A stretch of 64,000 nt of DNA from Huaxiibacter chinensis (GCF_022171985.1 NZ_JAJVHF010000004.1:62001-126000); one strand, 5' to 3'. Shown: positions 8,748-21,370, numbered from the stretch's first letter. Notes: generated by a model from the sequence alone, not told the origin. Numbers and translations are program-made.

Positions 8748-11603
8748 TTAAAGCGCGGCAATAACCGCTTGCTGCTCGATAAGCTTGGCTTTCGCATCGG
8801 CGAATGCCACCAGACGTTCACGCTCTTTAGCGATAACCGCTTCAGGGGCGCGGGCAACAAAGCCTTCGTTTGCCAGCTTGCTTTCGATCTTACCGATTTC
8901 GATGTCGACTTTAGACACTTCTTTCGCCAGACGAGCCAGCTCAGCGTCTTTGTCGATAAGACCCGCCATTGGGATCAGCAGCTCGGCACCGTCGATGATT
9001 TTGGTCACGGAAACCGGACCTTTATCATTTGCCGGCAACACGGTGATGCTTTCCAGGCGGGCCATCGTTTGCAGGAAGGTACGGTTCTCGTTCACACGAC
9101 GAACGGCGTCATCACTGCAACCGCGCAGCAACAGCTCCAGCGGTTTGCCCGGCGAAAGGTTCATTTCTGCACGAACGTTACGTACCGCAACGATGGCTTG
9201 CTTCAGCCACTCGGTGTCGGAGGCGGCAGCTTCATCAACCTGAGCGGCGTCGAATTCCGGGAACGGCTGCAGCATGATGGTATCGGTAGTGATGCCTTTG
9301 ATCACCTTCACACGCTGCCAGATCGTTTCAGTGATGAACGGAATAATCGGATGCGCAAGACGCAGCAGACCTTCCAGAACGGTGATCAGCGTGTTGCGCG
9401 TACCGCGCAGTTCCGCTTCAGTACCGCCGTTCATTACCGGTTTGGTCAGCTCCAGATACCAGTCACAGAACTGGTTCCAGGTGAACTCATACAGAATGCC
9501 CGCGGCGATATCGAAGCGGTAGGTGTCCAGCGCTTCACGATACGCTTTGATCGTCTGGTTGAATTCCGCCAGGATCCAGCGGTCCGCCAGTGAAAGCGTC
9601 ATGTCGCCGCCGTTGAAGCCGCAATCCTGATCTTCTGTGTTCATCAGCACGAAGCGGCTGGCGTTCCACAGCTTATTACAGAAGTTACGGTAACCTTCCA
9701 GACGTTTCATGTCCCAGTTGATGTCGCGACCAGTAGAGGCCAGCGCCGCCAGGGTGAAACGCAGGGCGTCGGTGCCGTGAGGCTCAATGCCGTCCGGGAA
9801 CTGCTTCTCGGTACGTTTACGAATTTTTTCAGCCAGCTGCGGCTGCATCATGTTGCCGGTACGTTTTTCCAGCAGGTCTTCCAGCGAAATACCGTCAACC
9901 ATATCCAGCGGGTCGATAACGTTACCCTTGGATTTAGACATCTTCTGGCCTTCGTCGTCACGAATCAGACCGGTCATGTAGACGGTGTGGAACGGGACCT
10001 GCGGTTTGCCGTTTTCATCTTTGATGAAGTGCATGGTCATCATGATCATGCGGGCAATCCAGAAGAAGATGATGTCGAAACCGGAGACCATCACGCTGGT
10101 TGGGTGGAACTGACGCAGCGCATCGGTGTTTTCTGGCCAGCCGAGGGTGGAGAAGGTCCACAGCGCGGAGGAGAACCAGGTATCCAGAACGTCTTCGTCC
10201 TGACGCAGCGCAACGTCTGCGCCCAGGTTGTTTTCCTGACGCACTTCGTCTTCCGTACGGCCGACGTAGACGTTGCCTTCATTGTCGTACCAGGCCGGGA
10301 TGCGGTGGCCCCACCACAGCTGACGGGAGATACACCAGTCCTGAATATCACGCATCCAGGAGAAGTACATGTTTTCGTACTGTTTAGGTACGAACTGAAT
10401 ATCGCCGTTTTCTACTGCTTCAACCGCTGGTTTTGCCAGCACGTCGGCACGCACGTACCACTGGTCGGTCAGCATTGGCTCGATGACTACGCCGCCACGG
10501 TCGCCGTAGGGCACGGTCAGGTCGTGTGGTTTGATCTCTTCCAGCAGGCCCAGGGCGTCAATAGCGGCAACGACCGCTTTACGCGCGGCAAAGCGCTCCA
10601 GCTTCTGGAATTCGGCTGGGATCTCGCTGGAGTAAGCGTCAGATTCGTTACCTTTGGTGTCATACACTTCTGCGCTTTCACGGATATCGCCGTCAAAGGT
10701 CAGAATGTTGATCATCGGCAACCCGTGACGACGGCCCACTTCGTAGTCATTGAAATCGTGCGCAGGCGTGATTTTCACACAGCCGGTGCCTTTTTCCATG
10801 TCGGCGTGCTCATCGCCCAGGATCGGGATACGACGATTCACCAGCGGCAGGACGACGAATTTGCCGATCAAATCTTTATAACGGGGATCTTCCGGGTTCA
10901 CGGCCACACCGGTATCGCCCAGCAGGGTTTCCGGACGGGTGGTCGCTACCACCAGGTAATCTTTACCGTCTGCGGTTTTTGCGCCGTCAGCCAGCGGATA
11001 ACGGATATGCCACATGGAGCCTTTCGACTCGCGGTTTTCCACTTCCAGATCGGAGATCGCGGTGCGCAGTTTTGGATCCCAGTTGACCAGGCGCTTGCCA
11101 CGGTAAATCAGATCTTCTTTGTACAGACGGACAAACACTTCTTTCACGGCGTTGGAAAGACCTTCGTCCATGGTGAAGCGCTCGCGCTCCCAGTCCACGG
11201 AGTTGCCCAGACGGCGCATCTGGCGGGTAATGGTGCCGCCAGACTCGGCTTTCCACTGCCAGATTTTGTCGATGAACGCGTCGCGACCGTAGTCGTGGCG
11301 GGTTTTACCTTCTTCAGCGGCAATCTTACGCTCAACCACCATCTGGGTCGCAATGCCCGCGTGGTCAGTACCAGCCTGCCACAGGGTGTTTTTACCCTGC
11401 ATGCGCTGATAGCGGATCATGGTATCCATGATGGTCTGCTGGAAAGCATGACCCATATGCAAACTGCCGGTGACGTTCGGCGGCGGGATCATGATGCAGA
11501 AGGACTCTTTGCTTTCGTCGCCGTTAGGCTTGAAATAGCCCTGCTCTTCCCAGTGCTCGTAAAGCGGCTGTTCGATATCTCGTGGGTTATATGTCTTTTC
11601 CAT
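8748..11603 (-). CDS. valS: Valine-tRNA ligase
   Basis: Class I aminoacyl-tRNA synthetase charging tRNA-Val, 951 residues as in E. coli. The HIGH-like signature is [13 protein letters not shown] near residue 40 and the KMSKS loop is KMSKSKGN. The CP1 editing domain lies between, and the C-terminal ~65 residues (rich in Lys/Glu/Ala, from about [13 protein letters not shown]) form the coiled-coil tRNA-binding arm. Its start overlaps the holC stop by one base (TAATG), so the two are probably translationally coupled. Confidence 0.98.
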   Translation of the reverse strand: MEKTYNPRDIEQPLYEHWEEQGYFKPNGDESKESFCIMIPPPNVTGSLHMGHAFQQTIMDTMIRYQRMQGKNTLWQAGTDHAGIATQMVVERKIAAEEGKTRHDYGRDAFIDKIWQWKAESGGTITRQMRRLGNSVDWERERFTMDEGLSNAVKEVFVRLYKEDLIYRGKRLVNWDPKLRTAISDLEVENRESKGSMWHIRYPLADGAKTADGKDYLVVATTRPETLLGDTGVAVNPEDPRYKDLIGKFVVLPLVNRRIPILGDEHADMEKGTGCVKITPAHDFNDYEVGRRHGLPMINILTFDGDIRESAEVYDTKGNESDAYSSEIPAEFQKLERFAARKAVVAAIDALGLLEEIKPHDLTVPYGDRGGVVIEPMLTDQWYVRADVLAKPAVEAVENGDIQFVPKQYENMYFSWMRDIQDWCISRQLWWGHRIPAWYDNEGNVYVGRTEDEVRQENNLGADVALRQDEDVLDTWFSSALWTFSTLGWPENTDALRQFHPTSVMVSGFDIIFFWIARMIMMTMHFIKDENGKPQVPFHTVYMTGLIRDDEGQKMSKSKGNVIDPLDMVDGISLEDLLEKRTGNMMQPQLAEKIRKRTEKQFPDGIEPHGTDALRFTLAALASTGRDINWDMKRLEGYRNFCNKLWNASRFVLMNTEDQDCGFNGGDMTLSLADRWILAEFNQTIKAYREALDTYRFDIAAGILYEFTWNQFCDWYLELTKPVMNGGTEAELRGTRNTLITVLEGLLRLAHPIIPFITETIWQRVKVIKGITTDTIMLQPFPEFDAAQVDEAAASDTEWLKQAIVAVRNVRAEMNLSPGKPLELLLRGCSDDAVRRVNENRTFLQTMARLESITVLPANDKGPVSVTKIIDGAELLIPMAGLIDKDAELARLAKEVSKVDIEIGKIESKLANEGFVARAPEAVIAKERERLVAFADAKAKLIEQQAVIAAL

Positions 11604-12046
11604 TATTTCCAGGTTGCCGTATTCAGGTTAAAACCAGCCAGGCGGTACGCTTTATAGCGTTCGCGCGCCAGTTGTTTCAGAGAATCTTCGTAAGGGACAA
11701 AGTCTACCACTTCTGTGAAAGCGGTGGCAAAATCTGCAAAGTTGATGCGCAGGCTAATCAGAATATCACGCGCGCTGCTATTGCGTTTTTGCGGCCAGGC
11801 AATTTCCACCGGCGCACCGCCGCGTGGCCCTTCTCCCGATAAATTATGCGGAACAAAACTTTCAGGCGGCCTTGCCCACAGCGCTTCGTCCAGACGAATT
11901 GCCTGCTGTTCATCTTCGCAGGCAATCAGGACGCGTTTCCCGTTGCGCCAACGTTCTGCGGCAATTTCACACACCAGTTGTTCAACGGCGCTTAAGCCAT
12001 CCTGTTGTGTGTCGTTGTCCAGAAGATAGAACGTTGCGTTTCTCAT
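11603..12046 (-). CDS. holC: DNA polymerase III chi subunit
   Basis: Chi subunit of the clamp-loader complex, which bridges the gamma complex (through psi) and SSB. It is 147 residues, exactly the E. coli length, beginning [20 protein letters not shown] and ending [11 protein letters not shown]. Conserved core motifs [11 protein letters not shown] and [15 protein letters not shown] are present. It lies upstream of valS with a one-base overlap, and downstream of pepA across a REP-containing spacer, as in E. coli. Confidence 0.97.
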   Translation of the reverse strand: MRNATFYLLDNDTQQDGLSAVEQLVCEIAAERWRNGKRVLIACEDEQQAIRLDEALWARPPESFVPHNLSGEGPRGGAPVEIAWPQKRNSSARDILISLRINFADFATAFTEVVDFVPYEDSLKQLARERYKAYRLAGFNLNTATWK

Positions 12047-12081
12047 AATATGGGGCTTCTTGTTTTGGATTCAAATGCAAA

Positions 12082-12106
12082 GCCGGGTGGCGTTACGCTA
12101 CCCGGC
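12082..12106. repeat. REP-like palindrome
   Basis: GCCGGGT...ACCCGGC hairpin in the pepA-holC spacer, with the GGTGGCG/TACGC interior typical of enterobacterial REP units. Confidence 0.65.
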
Positions 12107-12128
12107 CTGGGGTTGAGTGACGTTCAGG

Positions 12129-12155
12129 GCCGGTAAGGCGAGGCCGCCTCCCGGC
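12129..12155. repeat. Second REP-like palindrome
   Basis: GCCGGTAAGGCGAGG followed by CCGCCTCCCGGC, an imperfect palindrome in the same spacer as the unit at 12082. The pair resembles a small BIME between pepA and holC. Confidence 0.55.
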
Positions 12156-12163
12156 ATTTTACC

Positions 12164-13678
<1,515 letters not shown>

Positions 13679-13940
13679 CTACGCTCCTGAATCTTAAAGA
13701 CAACGACGGCGGCTACGGATAGAATTGAAACCTTTCGTAACTCAAGTCCGCTGTTGTGGTGACTTCGTGTTAATCTTACGTTACTACGGTTTCGACACGT
13801 CAAATATATCCTGAAGCACGAATCCGCCGGATTTTTTAATCTTAGCGATGATTTCGACGACTCAAGAGAATAAATGACGTTTAAGCCATGAAACAAGCGA
13901 AATTCCTGCAAAGAGACGGGTTTTTACGGGCGTATTTAAA

Positions 13941-15041
13941 GTGATAATCATAAGATATCTGGTGCGGGAAACGCTGAAGAGCCAGCTGGCCATCCTTTTC
14001 ATCCTGCTTCTGATCTTTTTCTGTCAGAAGCTGGTCAGGATCCTCGGTGCGGCTGTCGACGGTGAAATCCCAACAAATCTGGTGCTTTCCCTGCTGGGGT
14101 TAGGCGTGCCGGAAATGGCGCAGCTGATTTTGCCGCTGAGTCTTTTCCTTGGCTTGCTGATGACGCTGGGGAAACTCTATACCGAAAGTGAAATCACGGT
14201 GATGCACGCCTGCGGCTTAAGCAAAGCCGTCCTGGTGAAAGCGGCGATGGTGCTGGCGCTGTTTACAGGCATTGTCGCGGCCGTGAACGTGATGTGGGCA
14301 GGGCCCTGGTCCTCCCGCCATCAGGATGAGGTGCTGGCCGAAGCAAAAGCGAACCCCGGTATGGCGGCGCTGGCTCAAGGCCAGTTCCAGCAGGCTACCG
14401 ACGGCAGTTCCGTGCTCTTTATTGAGAGCGTGGACGGCAGCCGCTTCAATGATGTGTTCCTTGCGCAGATTCGCCCGAAAGGGAACGCCCGCCCGTCGGT
14501 GGTGGTCGCCGACTCGGGACAGCTTACGCAGCGTAAAGACGGCTCACAGGTTGTTACGCTGAACAAAGGGACGCGCTTTGAAGGCACCGCGCTGCTGCGA
14601 GACTTCCGCATTACCGATTTCCAGAACTATCAGGCGATTGTGGGTCACCAGACCGTCGCGCTCGATGCGAATGATACCGAGCAGATGGACATGAAGACCC
14701 TGATAAACACCAATACCAACCGGGCGCGTGCAGAGCTGCACTGGCGTCTGACGCTGGTGTTTACCGTCTTTATGATGGCGCTGATGGTGGTTCCGCTGAG
14801 CGTGGTTAACCCGCGTCAGGGGCGTGTGTTGTCGATGTTGCCGGCCATGCTGCTGTATCTCATCTACTTTCTGTTGCAAACCTCCATCAAATCTAACGGG
14901 GGCAAAGGGAAAATTGATCCGATGATTTGGACCTGGGCGGTCAACGGCTTGTATCTGCTGCTCGCGCTGATATTAAACCTGTGGGACACGGTGGCAATGC
15001 GCCGTCTGCGTGCCCGATTTACGCGCAAAGGAGCCATCTAA
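13941..15041 (+). CDS. lptF: LPS export permease LptF
   Basis: Inner-membrane half of the LptB2FGC LPS transporter, 366 residues, equal to E. coli. There are six membrane segments, three near the N-terminus (from residue ~15) and three after residue ~270, flanking a periplasmic beta-jellyroll. The start is GTG at 13941 (MIIIRYLVRETLKSQ), the same start codon as I recall for E. coli. The stop overlaps the lptG ATG (TAATG). It pairs with lptG and with lptB/lptC in the 23.7-25.6 kb part of this window. Confidence 0.97.
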   Translation: MIIIRYLVRETLKSQLAILFILLLIFFCQKLVRILGAAVDGEIPTNLVLSLLGLGVPEMAQLILPLSLFLGLLMTLGKLYTESEITVMHACGLSKAVLVKAAMVLALFTGIVAAVNVMWAGPWSSRHQDEVLAEAKANPGMAALAQGQFQQATDGSSVLFIESVDGSRFNDVFLAQIRPKGNARPSVVVADSGQLTQRKDGSQVVTLNKGTRFEGTALLRDFRITDFQNYQAIVGHQTVALDANDTEQMDMKTLINTNTNRARAELHWRLTLVFTVFMMALMVVPLSVVNPRQGRVLSMLPAMLLYLIYFLLQTSIKSNGGKGKIDPMIWTWAVNGLYLLLALILNLWDTVAMRRLRARFTRKGAI

Positions 15042-16123
15042 TGCAAGCGTTTGGCGTTCTTGACCGCTACATAGGTAAAACGATTTTCACCACCATCATG
15101 ATGACGTTATTCATGCTGGTGTCGCTCTCCGGCATCATTAAGTTTGTTGATCAGCTGAAAAAAGCCGGGCAGGGCAGCTACGACGCCATGGGTGCGGGGA
15201 TGTATACCTTGCTCAGCGCACCAAAAGATATTCAGATCTTCTTCCCGATGGCGGCCCTGCTGGGGGCGTTGCTGGGGCTGGGGATGCTGGCGCAGCGTAG
15301 TGAACTGGTGGTGATGCAGGCCTCTGGCTTTACGCGTTTGCAGGTTGCGCTGTCGGTGATGAAAACGGCTATTCCGCTGGTTCTGCTCACCATGGCGATT
15401 GGCGAGTGGGTTGCGCCGCAGGGTGAGCAAATGGCGCGTAACTACCGTGCGCAGGCTATGTATGGTGGCTCTTTGCTGTCCACGCAGCAGGGGTTGTGGG
15501 CGAAAGACGGAAACAACTTTGTCTACATTGAACGCGTGAAGGGTGACGATGAGTTGGGTGGCGTCAGTATTTATGCCTTCAACGACGAACGCCGCCTCCA
15601 GTCGGTGCGTTATGCCGCAACGGCCAAATTCGATGCCGATAATAAGCAGTGGCGGCTGTCGCAGGTGGACGAGTCAGACCTGAAGGATCCCAAGCAAATT
15701 ACCGGTTCGCAAACGGTATCAGGGACCTGGAAAACCAACCTGACGCCAGACAAGCTGGGCGTGGTGGCGCTCGATCCGGATGCACTGTCGATCAGCGGTC
15801 TGCACAATTACGTGAAATACCTCAAAGCGAGCGGGCAGGACGCCGGGCGTTATCAACTCAATATGTGGAGCAAAATCTTCCAGCCGCTGTCGGTGGCGGT
15901 GATGATGCTGATGGCCCTGTCATTCATCTTCGGCCCTCTGCGAAGCGTGCCGATGGGGGTGCGTGTCGTCACCGGCATCAGCTTTGGTTTTGTGTTCTAC
16001 GTTCTTGACCAAATCTTTGGCCCATTAACGCTGGTGTATGGCATACCGCCTGTTATCGGTGCGTTGCTGCCAAGCGCCTCGTTCTTCCTGATCAGCCTCT
16101 GGCTGCTTCTGAAACGCTCCTGA
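15041..16123 (+). CDS. lptG: LPS export permease LptG
   Basis: Second permease of the LPS transporter, 360 residues. The N-terminus is MQAFGVLDRYIGKTIFTTI, with membrane segments at both ends around a periplasmic jellyroll domain. Start ATG 15041 overlaps the lptF stop by one base and is preceded by AAAGGAG. In E. coli K-12 lptG is followed by yjgR; here it is followed by arcB, while yjgR lies at the opposite end of the block. Confidence 0.97.
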   Translation: MQAFGVLDRYIGKTIFTTIMMTLFMLVSLSGIIKFVDQLKKAGQGSYDAMGAGMYTLLSAPKDIQIFFPMAALLGALLGLGMLAQRSELVVMQASGFTRLQVALSVMKTAIPLVLLTMAIGEWVAPQGEQMARNYRAQAMYGGSLLSTQQGLWAKDGNNFVYIERVKGDDELGGVSIYAFNDERRLQSVRYAATAKFDADNKQWRLSQVDESDLKDPKQITGSQTVSGTWKTNLTPDKLGVVALDPDALSISGLHNYVKYLKASGQDAGRYQLNMWSKIFQPLSVAVMMLMALSFIFGPLRSVPMGVRVVTGISFGFVFYVLDQIFGPLTLVYGIPPVIGALLPSASFFLISLWLLLKRS

Positions 16124-16133
16124 TTGCTCTCTT

Positions 16134-16158
16134 CCTCACTCCCGACCCGGGAGTGAGG
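16134..16158 (+). terminator. Intrinsic terminator after lptG
   Basis: Perfect 11-bp stem CCTCACTCCCG/CGGGAGTGAGG with a 3-nt loop, followed by a weak T-rich stretch, 10 bp after the lptG stop. Confidence 0.8.
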
Positions 16159-16256
16159 TTAATCTCCTGTTTCACACCGCACTTTTTCACATAACCTTCA
16201 ACGCCTTCCCCCGATTTTGAGTATTATTGAGCGATGAAGTCGTGAAGGGATCCCCT

Positions 16257-18590
16257 ATGAAGCAAATTCGAATGCTGGCGCAGTACTATGTCGATCTGAT
16301 GATGAAGCTCGGCCTGGTCCGTTTCTCCCTGTTGCTGGCGCTGGCGCTGGTGGTATTAGCGATTGTCGTGCAAATGGCTGTCACCATGGTGTTGCATGGT
16401 CAGGTTGAAAGCATCGACGTGATTCGCTCGATCTTTTTTGGTCTGCTGATTACCCCATGGGCGGTCTATTTTCTGTCGGTGGTGGTTGAACAACTGGAGG
16501 AGTCACGTCAGCGTTTGTCTCGCCTGGTGGTGAAGCTCGAGGAGATGCGCGAGCGTGACCTCAAACTCAACGTACAGTTGAAAGACAACATCGCCCAGCT
16601 GAATCAGGAGATCTCGGATCGTGAAAAAGCCGAGGCCGAACGTCAGGCCACGCTGGAGCAGCTGAAAATTGAGATGAAAGAGCGTGAGGTGACGCAGATT
16701 CAGCTTGAACAGCAGTCCTCGTTCCTGCGCTCTTTCCTGGACGCCTCGCCCGACCTGGTTTTCTACCGTAATGAAGACAAAGAGTTTTCGGGCTGTAACC
16801 GGGCGATGGAGCTGTTAACCGGCAAAAGCGAAAAACAGCTGGTGAATCTGAAACCCCAGCAGGTTTACTCCGCAGAAGCCGCGGCGAAGGTCATGGAGAC
16901 GGATGAAAAAGTGTTCCGCCATAACGTCTCGCTGACCTACGAACAGTGGCTGGACTACCCGGACGGACGCAAGGCCTGCTTTGAAATCCGGAAAGTGCCG
17001 TATTACGACCGCGTGGGGAAACGCCACGGGCTGATGGGGTTTGGCCGTGATATTACGGAACGTAAACGCTATCAGGATGCTCTGGAGCGCGCCAGCCGCG
17101 ATAAGACCACCTTTATTTCCACCATCAGCCATGAGCTGCGTACGCCGCTTAACGGCATTGTTGGGCTTAGCCGCATTTTGCTGGATACCGATTTAACTCA
17201 CGAGCAGGAAAAATACCTTAAAACCATCCACGTCTCGGCGGTGACGCTGGGTAATATCTTCAACGATATTATCGACATGGATAAAATGGAACGACGTAAA
17301 GTCCAGCTGGATAACCAGCCGGTGGACTTCACCGGCTTCCTGGCTGACCTGGAAAACCTCTCCGGTCTGCAGGCGCAGCAGAAGGGGCTGCGTTTTGTCA
17401 TGGAGCCGACCTTGCCGCTGCCGCATAAGGTCATTACTGACGGAACGCGACTGCGTCAGATCCTGTGGAATCTCATTAGCAACGCCGTTAAATTTACCCA
17501 GGATGGCCAGGTGGTGGTGCGTATTCGTTACGACGAAGGCGATATTCTGCACTTTGAGGTCGAAGATTCCGGCATTGGCATCCCGCAGGAAGAGCAGGAT
17601 AAGATCTTTGCCATGTATTACCAGGTGAAAGACAGCAACGGCGGTAAACCGGCCACGGGAACGGGGATTGGTCTGGCGGTCTCGCGCCGTCTGGCGAAAA
17701 GCATGGGCGGTGATATCACCGTGGACAGCCAGCAGGGCAGAGGCTCGATCTTTACCCTGACGGTGCATGCGCCCGCGGTGGCTGAAGAGGTGGAGGACAC
17801 CTTTGAAAATGACGATATGCCGCTGCCAGCGCTGCATGTTCTTCTGGTGGAAGACATTGAACTGAACGTGATCGTCGCGCGCTCGGTGCTGGAAAAACTG
17901 GGTAATAGCGTGGATGTGGCGATGACCGGGAAAGCCGCGCTTGAGATGTTTAAGCCGAATGAATACGACCTTGTGCTGCTGGATATTCAGTTGCCGGACA
18001 TGACCGGGCTGGATATCTCGCGCGAGCTAACGCGCCTCTACAGTGCTGACGAACTGCCGCCGCTGGTGGCGCTCACGGCTAACGTCCTGAAAGATAAACA
18101 AGAGTACCTCGACGCGGGCATGGACGATGTGCTCAGCAAGCCGCTGGCGGTGCCTGCCCTGACCGCCATGATCAAGAAGTTCTGGGATACAACTGACGAT
18201 GAGGAGAGCACCATGACGCCAGCAGAAAGCGAAAAAGCACAGTCGATTCTCGATACCGCTATGCTTGAGCAGTACATCGATTTAGTGGGACCGAAACTCA
18301 TTACCGACGGTCTGGCCGTATTTGAAAAAATGATGCCGGGCTACTTAAGCGTGCTGGAATCTAACCTTACGGCCCGCGACCAGAAAGGGATTGTTGAAGA
18401 GGGGCACAAGATTAAAGGGGCTGCGGGTTCTATCGGCCTGCGTCATCTTCAACAACTGGGTCAGCAGATTCAATCGCCTGATTTACCGGCGTGGTCAGAT
18501 AACGTTGGTGAATGGGTTGAAGAGATGAAACAGGAATGGCAGAACGATGTTGCTGTTCTGAAGGCGTGGGTGGCTGCCAGAAAAAAATGA
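16257..18590 (+). CDS. arcB: Aerobic respiration sensor histidine kinase ArcB
   Basis: Tripartite hybrid kinase of 777 residues (E. coli 778) that responds to quinone redox state and phosphorylates ArcA. Order: two membrane segments (~22-78), a coiled-coil linker, a PAS domain (~150-270), the transmitter with H-box TISHELRTPLNG (His ~292) and G boxes DSGIGI and GTGIGLAV, the receiver with Asp in VLLDIQLPDMTG (~576), and the C-terminal HPt with HKIKGAAGSIG (~717). Start ATG 16257 is homologous to E. coli. Its 3' end overlaps the arcZ terminator on the other strand. Confidence 0.97.
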   Translation: MKQIRMLAQYYVDLMMKLGLVRFSLLLALALVVLAIVVQMAVTMVLHGQVESIDVIRSIFFGLLITPWAVYFLSVVVEQLEESRQRLSRLVVKLEEMRERDLKLNVQLKDNIAQLNQEISDREKAEAERQATLEQLKIEMKEREVTQIQLEQQSSFLRSFLDASPDLVFYRNEDKEFSGCNRAMELLTGKSEKQLVNLKPQQVYSAEAAAKVMETDEKVFRHNVSLTYEQWLDYPDGRKACFEIRKVPYYDRVGKRHGLMGFGRDITERKRYQDALERASRDKTTFISTISHELRTPLNGIVGLSRILLDTDLTHEQEKYLKTIHVSAVTLGNIFNDIIDMDKMERRKVQLDNQPVDFTGFLADLENLSGLQAQQKGLRFVMEPTLPLPHKVITDGTRLRQILWNLISNAVKFTQDGQVVVRIRYDEGDILHFEVEDSGIGIPQEEQDKIFAMYYQVKDSNGGKPATGTGIGLAVSRRLAKSMGGDITVDSQQGRGSIFTLTVHAPAVAEEVEDTFENDDMPLPALHVLLVEDIELNVIVARSVLEKLGNSVDVAMTGKAALEMFKPNEYDLVLLDIQLPDMTGLDISRELTRLYSADELPPLVALTANVLKDKQEYLDAGMDDVLSKPLAVPALTAMIKKFWDTTDDEESTMTPAESEKAQSILDTAMLEQYIDLVGPKLITDGLAVFEKMMPGYLSVLESNLTARDQKGIVEEGHKIKGAAGSIGLRHLQQLGQQIQSPDLPAWSDNVGEWVEEMKQEWQNDVAVLKAWVAARKK

Positions 18591-18703
18591 CCCCGGATAA
18601 ACCGGGGTGCGCGAATACTGCGCCAACACCAGGGAAATCGTAGCTGTGCCTGATTTTTGTGTTGTTTTCGCATGAAGACACAGCCTTAAAATGAGGGCCG
18701 CAC
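18583..18703 (-). ncRNA. arcZ: Hfq-dependent small RNA ArcZ
   Basis: Located between arcB and elbB on the strand opposite to arcB, exactly as E. coli arcZ. Read on the minus strand it begins GTGCGGCC, contains the conserved processed-form seed GATTTCCCTGGTGTTGG and GCGCAGTATTCGCGCACC, and ends in the hairpin CCCCGG/CCGGGG followed by a run of T. Length is about 121 nt. A -10 TATCTT at 18710-18715 fits the start. In E. coli ArcZ activates rpoS translation and represses several mRNAs; ArcA represses it. The terminator overlaps the last codons of arcB. Confidence 0.92.
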
Positions 18704-18822
18704 GCAGATAAGATAGCAAATCTTAAATGATTTGTTACATGAATCAGTGAAATGTGTGAAGCATACCCTTTTAATCAGAATGATTAATAGGTAGCAGTCG
18801 GGTGCAATGAAGGAGCAACAGA

Positions 18823-19476
18823 ATGAAAAAGGTGGGTGTAGTCCTCAGCGGATGCGGCGTTTACGACGGTGCAGAGATTCACGAAACGGTGCTGACGCTG
18901 CTCGCGTTAGCCCGACAGGGCGCTGAAGCCGTCTGTTTTGCGCCGGATAAAAGCCAGTCCGATGTGATCAACCATCTGACGGGTGAACTTATGGCGGAAA
19001 CCCGCAACGTGCTGGTCGAAGCCGCACGCCTTGCGCGTGGAAAAGTGCAGCCCTTGTCTCAGGCCGTAGCGGAAGATCTGGATGCGCTGATCGTGCCGGG
19101 CGGTTTTGGCGCCGCCAAAAATCTCAGCAGCTTTGCCCGCTCTGGCAGCGACTGCCAGGTCGACAGCGCCTTAAAAAATCTTGCCCTTCAGCTTCACGAA
19201 GCGGGAAAACCACTCGGCTTTATGTGTATAGCCCCTGCCATGTTGCCGAAGATTTTTGATTTTCCGCTGCGCCTGACCATCGGTACGGATATCGATACGG
19301 CAGAACTGATTGAAGAGATGGGCGGCGAACATGTGCCGTGTCCGGTCGACGATATTGTGGTGGATGAGGACAATAAAATCGTGACCACGCCGGCCTACAT
19401 GCTGGCACAGGATATCGCGGAAGCCGCCACCGGCATTGATAAGCTGGTGGAACGCGTGCTGGTACTCGCCCAGTGA
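18823..19476 (+). CDS. elbB: Isoprenoid biosynthesis-associated glyoxalase ElbB
   Basis: DJ-1/PfpI superfamily protein, 217 residues as in E. coli. It starts [21 protein letters not shown] and has the nucleophile-elbow region [14 protein letters not shown] with the expected Cys. E. coli ElbB has weak glyoxalase activity and was linked to isoprenoid synthesis; the true role is uncertain. ATG 18823 follows AAGGAG. It overlaps mtgA by 4 bp (GTGA). Confidence 0.94.
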   Translation: MKKVGVVLSGCGVYDGAEIHETVLTLLALARQGAEAVCFAPDKSQSDVINHLTGELMAETRNVLVEAARLARGKVQPLSQAVAEDLDALIVPGGFGAAKNLSSFARSGSDCQVDSALKNLALQLHEAGKPLGFMCIAPAMLPKIFDFPLRLTIGTDIDTAELIEEMGGEHVPCPVDDIVVDEDNKIVTTPAYMLAQDIAEAATGIDKLVERVLVLAQ

Positions 19477-20198
19477 GCAAACGACGTTCTCCGCTCGCCT
19501 GGGTAAAGCGTGTTTTGCTTCGCCTGGTGCTGTTTTTCGTCGTCCTTTGGGGCGGCGGTATTGCGCTCTTCAGCGTATTGCCTGTGCCGTTTTCAGCGGT
19601 CATGGTTGAACGCCAGCTTGGCGCATGGCTGACCGGCAATTTCAGCTACGTGGCGCACTCTGACTGGACGAGCATGGATGCGATTTCTCCGTGGATGGGG
19701 CTGGCGGTGATCGCCGCAGAAGACCAAAAATTCCCGGAGCACTGGGGCTTTGACGTTGCGGCGATTGAGAAAGCGCTGGCGCATAACGAGCGAAATGAAA
19801 CACGGGTACGCGGGGCGTCAACGCTTTCGCAGCAGACGGCGAAAAACCTGTTTTTATGGGACGGACGTAGCTGGTTGCGTAAAGGGTTAGAGGCAGGGCT
19901 GACGGTGGGTATAGAGACCGTCTGGAGTAAGAAACGCATTCTGACGGTGTATTTAAATATCGCGGAATTCGGTGAAGGGGTATTCGGGGTAGAAGCGGCG
20001 GCTCAGCGGTACTTTAATAAACCCGCCAGCCGACTGACGATGTCCGAAGCCGCTTTATTAGCTGCGGTATTGCCCAATCCCATTCGCTTCAAAGCCAATG
20101 CGCCGTCAGGCTATGTTCGCAGCCGTCAGGCATGGATCCTGCGGCAGATGCGACAGCTGGGTGGCGAAGGCTTTATGGCGAGAAATCAGCTGATGTAA
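19473..20198 (+). CDS. mtgA: Monofunctional biosynthetic peptidoglycan transglycosylase
   Basis: GT51 glycosyltransferase polymerising lipid II into glycan strands, 241 residues. One N-terminal membrane anchor (~15-35) is followed by the catalytic motifs [14 protein letters not shown] (with the general-base Glu), [16 protein letters not shown], and the later [17 protein letters not shown]. It starts with GTG at 19473 inside the elbB stop, as in E. coli, suggesting translational coupling. The end lies 3 bp from the convergent npr stop. Confidence 0.96.
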   Translation: MSKRRSPLAWVKRVLLRLVLFFVVLWGGGIALFSVLPVPFSAVMVERQLGAWLTGNFSYVAHSDWTSMDAISPWMGLAVIAAEDQKFPEHWGFDVAAIEKALAHNERNETRVRGASTLSQQTAKNLFLWDGRSWLRKGLEAGLTVGIETVWSKKRILTVYLNIAEFGEGVFGVEAAAQRYFNKPASRLTMSEAALLAAVLPNPIRFKANAPSGYVRSRQAWILRQMRQLGGEGFMARNQLM

Positions 20199-20201
20199 GA
20201 A

Positions 20202-20474
20202 CTAGTCTTCATCAAACCCGGCGTTGAACAGCGCCACCACCGCGGCCAGTGCCTCTTCTTCCTGGGGACCGGTCGCTTCCACTTCTATCTGACGGCCCTT
20301 AGCAGAATCAAGCATCAACAGCGCAATGACGCTGTTGGCTTCTGCTTCGGTGCCTTCATCGTTGCGCAGCAGCACTTCTGCATCAAACCCCTGCATCAGT
20401 TCAAACAGCTTCATTGCCGGGCGTGCATGCATGCCCAGCTTGTTGGTGATTTCAACGGTGTGTTTTACGGTCAT
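20202..20474 (-). CDS. npr: Phosphocarrier protein NPr
   Basis: HPr-like carrier of the nitrogen phosphotransferase chain (PtsP to NPr to EIIA-Ntr), 90 residues. Phosphorylatable His16 sits in [15 protein letters not shown], and the regulatory-serine region is [18 protein letters not shown]. It is the last gene of the rpoN-region operon and overlaps rapZ by ATGA, so translational coupling is likely. Confidence 0.97.
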   Translation of the reverse strand: MTVKHTVEITNKLGMHARPAMKLFELMQGFDAEVLLRNDEGTEAEANSVIALLMLDSAKGRQIEVEATGPQEEEALAAVVALFNAGFDED

Positions 20475-21325
20475 GTTTTACGTTTTTCCAGCGTGCGATG
20501 ACGTGACTGAACGTTTTTGCCGCGTGAACGGAAGTAATCGGCCAACTGCTCGGCAATATACACCGAGCGATGTTTACCGCCTGTACAGCCGATCGCTACG
20601 GTCAGATAGCTGCGATTGTTTGTCTCGAGCATAGGTAACCATAGCTCAAGGTAGCTACGCGTCTGGTAAATAAAATTGTGTACTTCTGTGTGCCTGTCAA
20701 GGAACGCCGCCACGGGCTTGTCCAGACCGGTCATTGGGCGGAGTTTTGGATCCCAGTGCGGGTTTGGCAGGAAACGGACGTCGAAAACATAATCGGCATC
20801 AATAGGAATGCCGTGTTTGAACCCGAAGGATTCGAACACCATGGTCAGCTCACGCTCACGTTTGCCCAGCAGGCGCGTACGCAGCATCTCCGCCAGTTCG
20901 TGGACGGACATTTCCGAGGTATCCACAATCAGATCGGCGCGGGAACGTAAAGGCTCGAGCAGATCGCTCTCTTCGTCAATGGCGCTCTCCAGCGACAGAT
21001 TTTTACTGGAGAGGGGATGCAATCGACGGGTATCGCTGTAACGGCGAATGAGGGTATTGCGGTCTGCGTCCAGGAACAGCAGCTGCGGCGAGAAGTTCTC
21101 GGGCAGGCTGCTCATTGCCTGTTCAAAAATTTCCGGGGATTCCGGCATGTTACGCACATCGATACTGACGGCAGCAGAGATTTGTCTGTCCGCCAGCGTC
21201 CGGGCCAGATCGGGCAACAGGACAACCGGCAGGTTATCCACGCAGTAAAATCCCATATCTTCCAGCGCACGCAGGGCCACGGATTTCCCCGACCCAGAAC
21301 GACCGCTGACGATCATCAGCACCAT
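20471..21325 (-). CDS. rapZ: RNase adapter protein RapZ (YhbJ)
   Basis: 284 residues, equal to E. coli. Walker A GRSGSGKS lies at residues 8-15 and the C-terminal half carries the conserved [14 protein letters not shown] motif and a basic tail. In E. coli RapZ binds GlcN6P, captures the sRNA GlmZ and delivers it to RNase E, tuning glmS; it also interacts with GlmY. glmM, which uses the GlmS product, is 28 kb away in this window. Gene order npr-rapZ-ptsN is conserved. Confidence 0.97.
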   Translation of the reverse strand: MVLMIVSGRSGSGKSVALRALEDMGFYCVDNLPVVLLPDLARTLADRQISAAVSIDVRNMPESPEIFEQAMSSLPENFSPQLLFLDADRNTLIRRYSDTRRLHPLSSKNLSLESAIDEESDLLEPLRSRADLIVDTSEMSVHELAEMLRTRLLGKRERELTMVFESFGFKHGIPIDADYVFDVRFLPNPHWDPKLRPMTGLDKPVAAFLDRHTEVHNFIYQTRSYLELWLPMLETNNRSYLTVAIGCTGGKHRSVYIAEQLADYFRSRGKNVQSRHRTLEKRKT

Positions 21326-21370
21326 GTTCCGTTTCTCCTCAGGACAACAGATAGGAAGGCCATCTCCTGA

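Noticed and set aside
9777..11657. 626-codon open frame on the + strand
   Set aside because: Entirely antisense to valS. The third-position pattern follows valS codons and no domain is recognisable.
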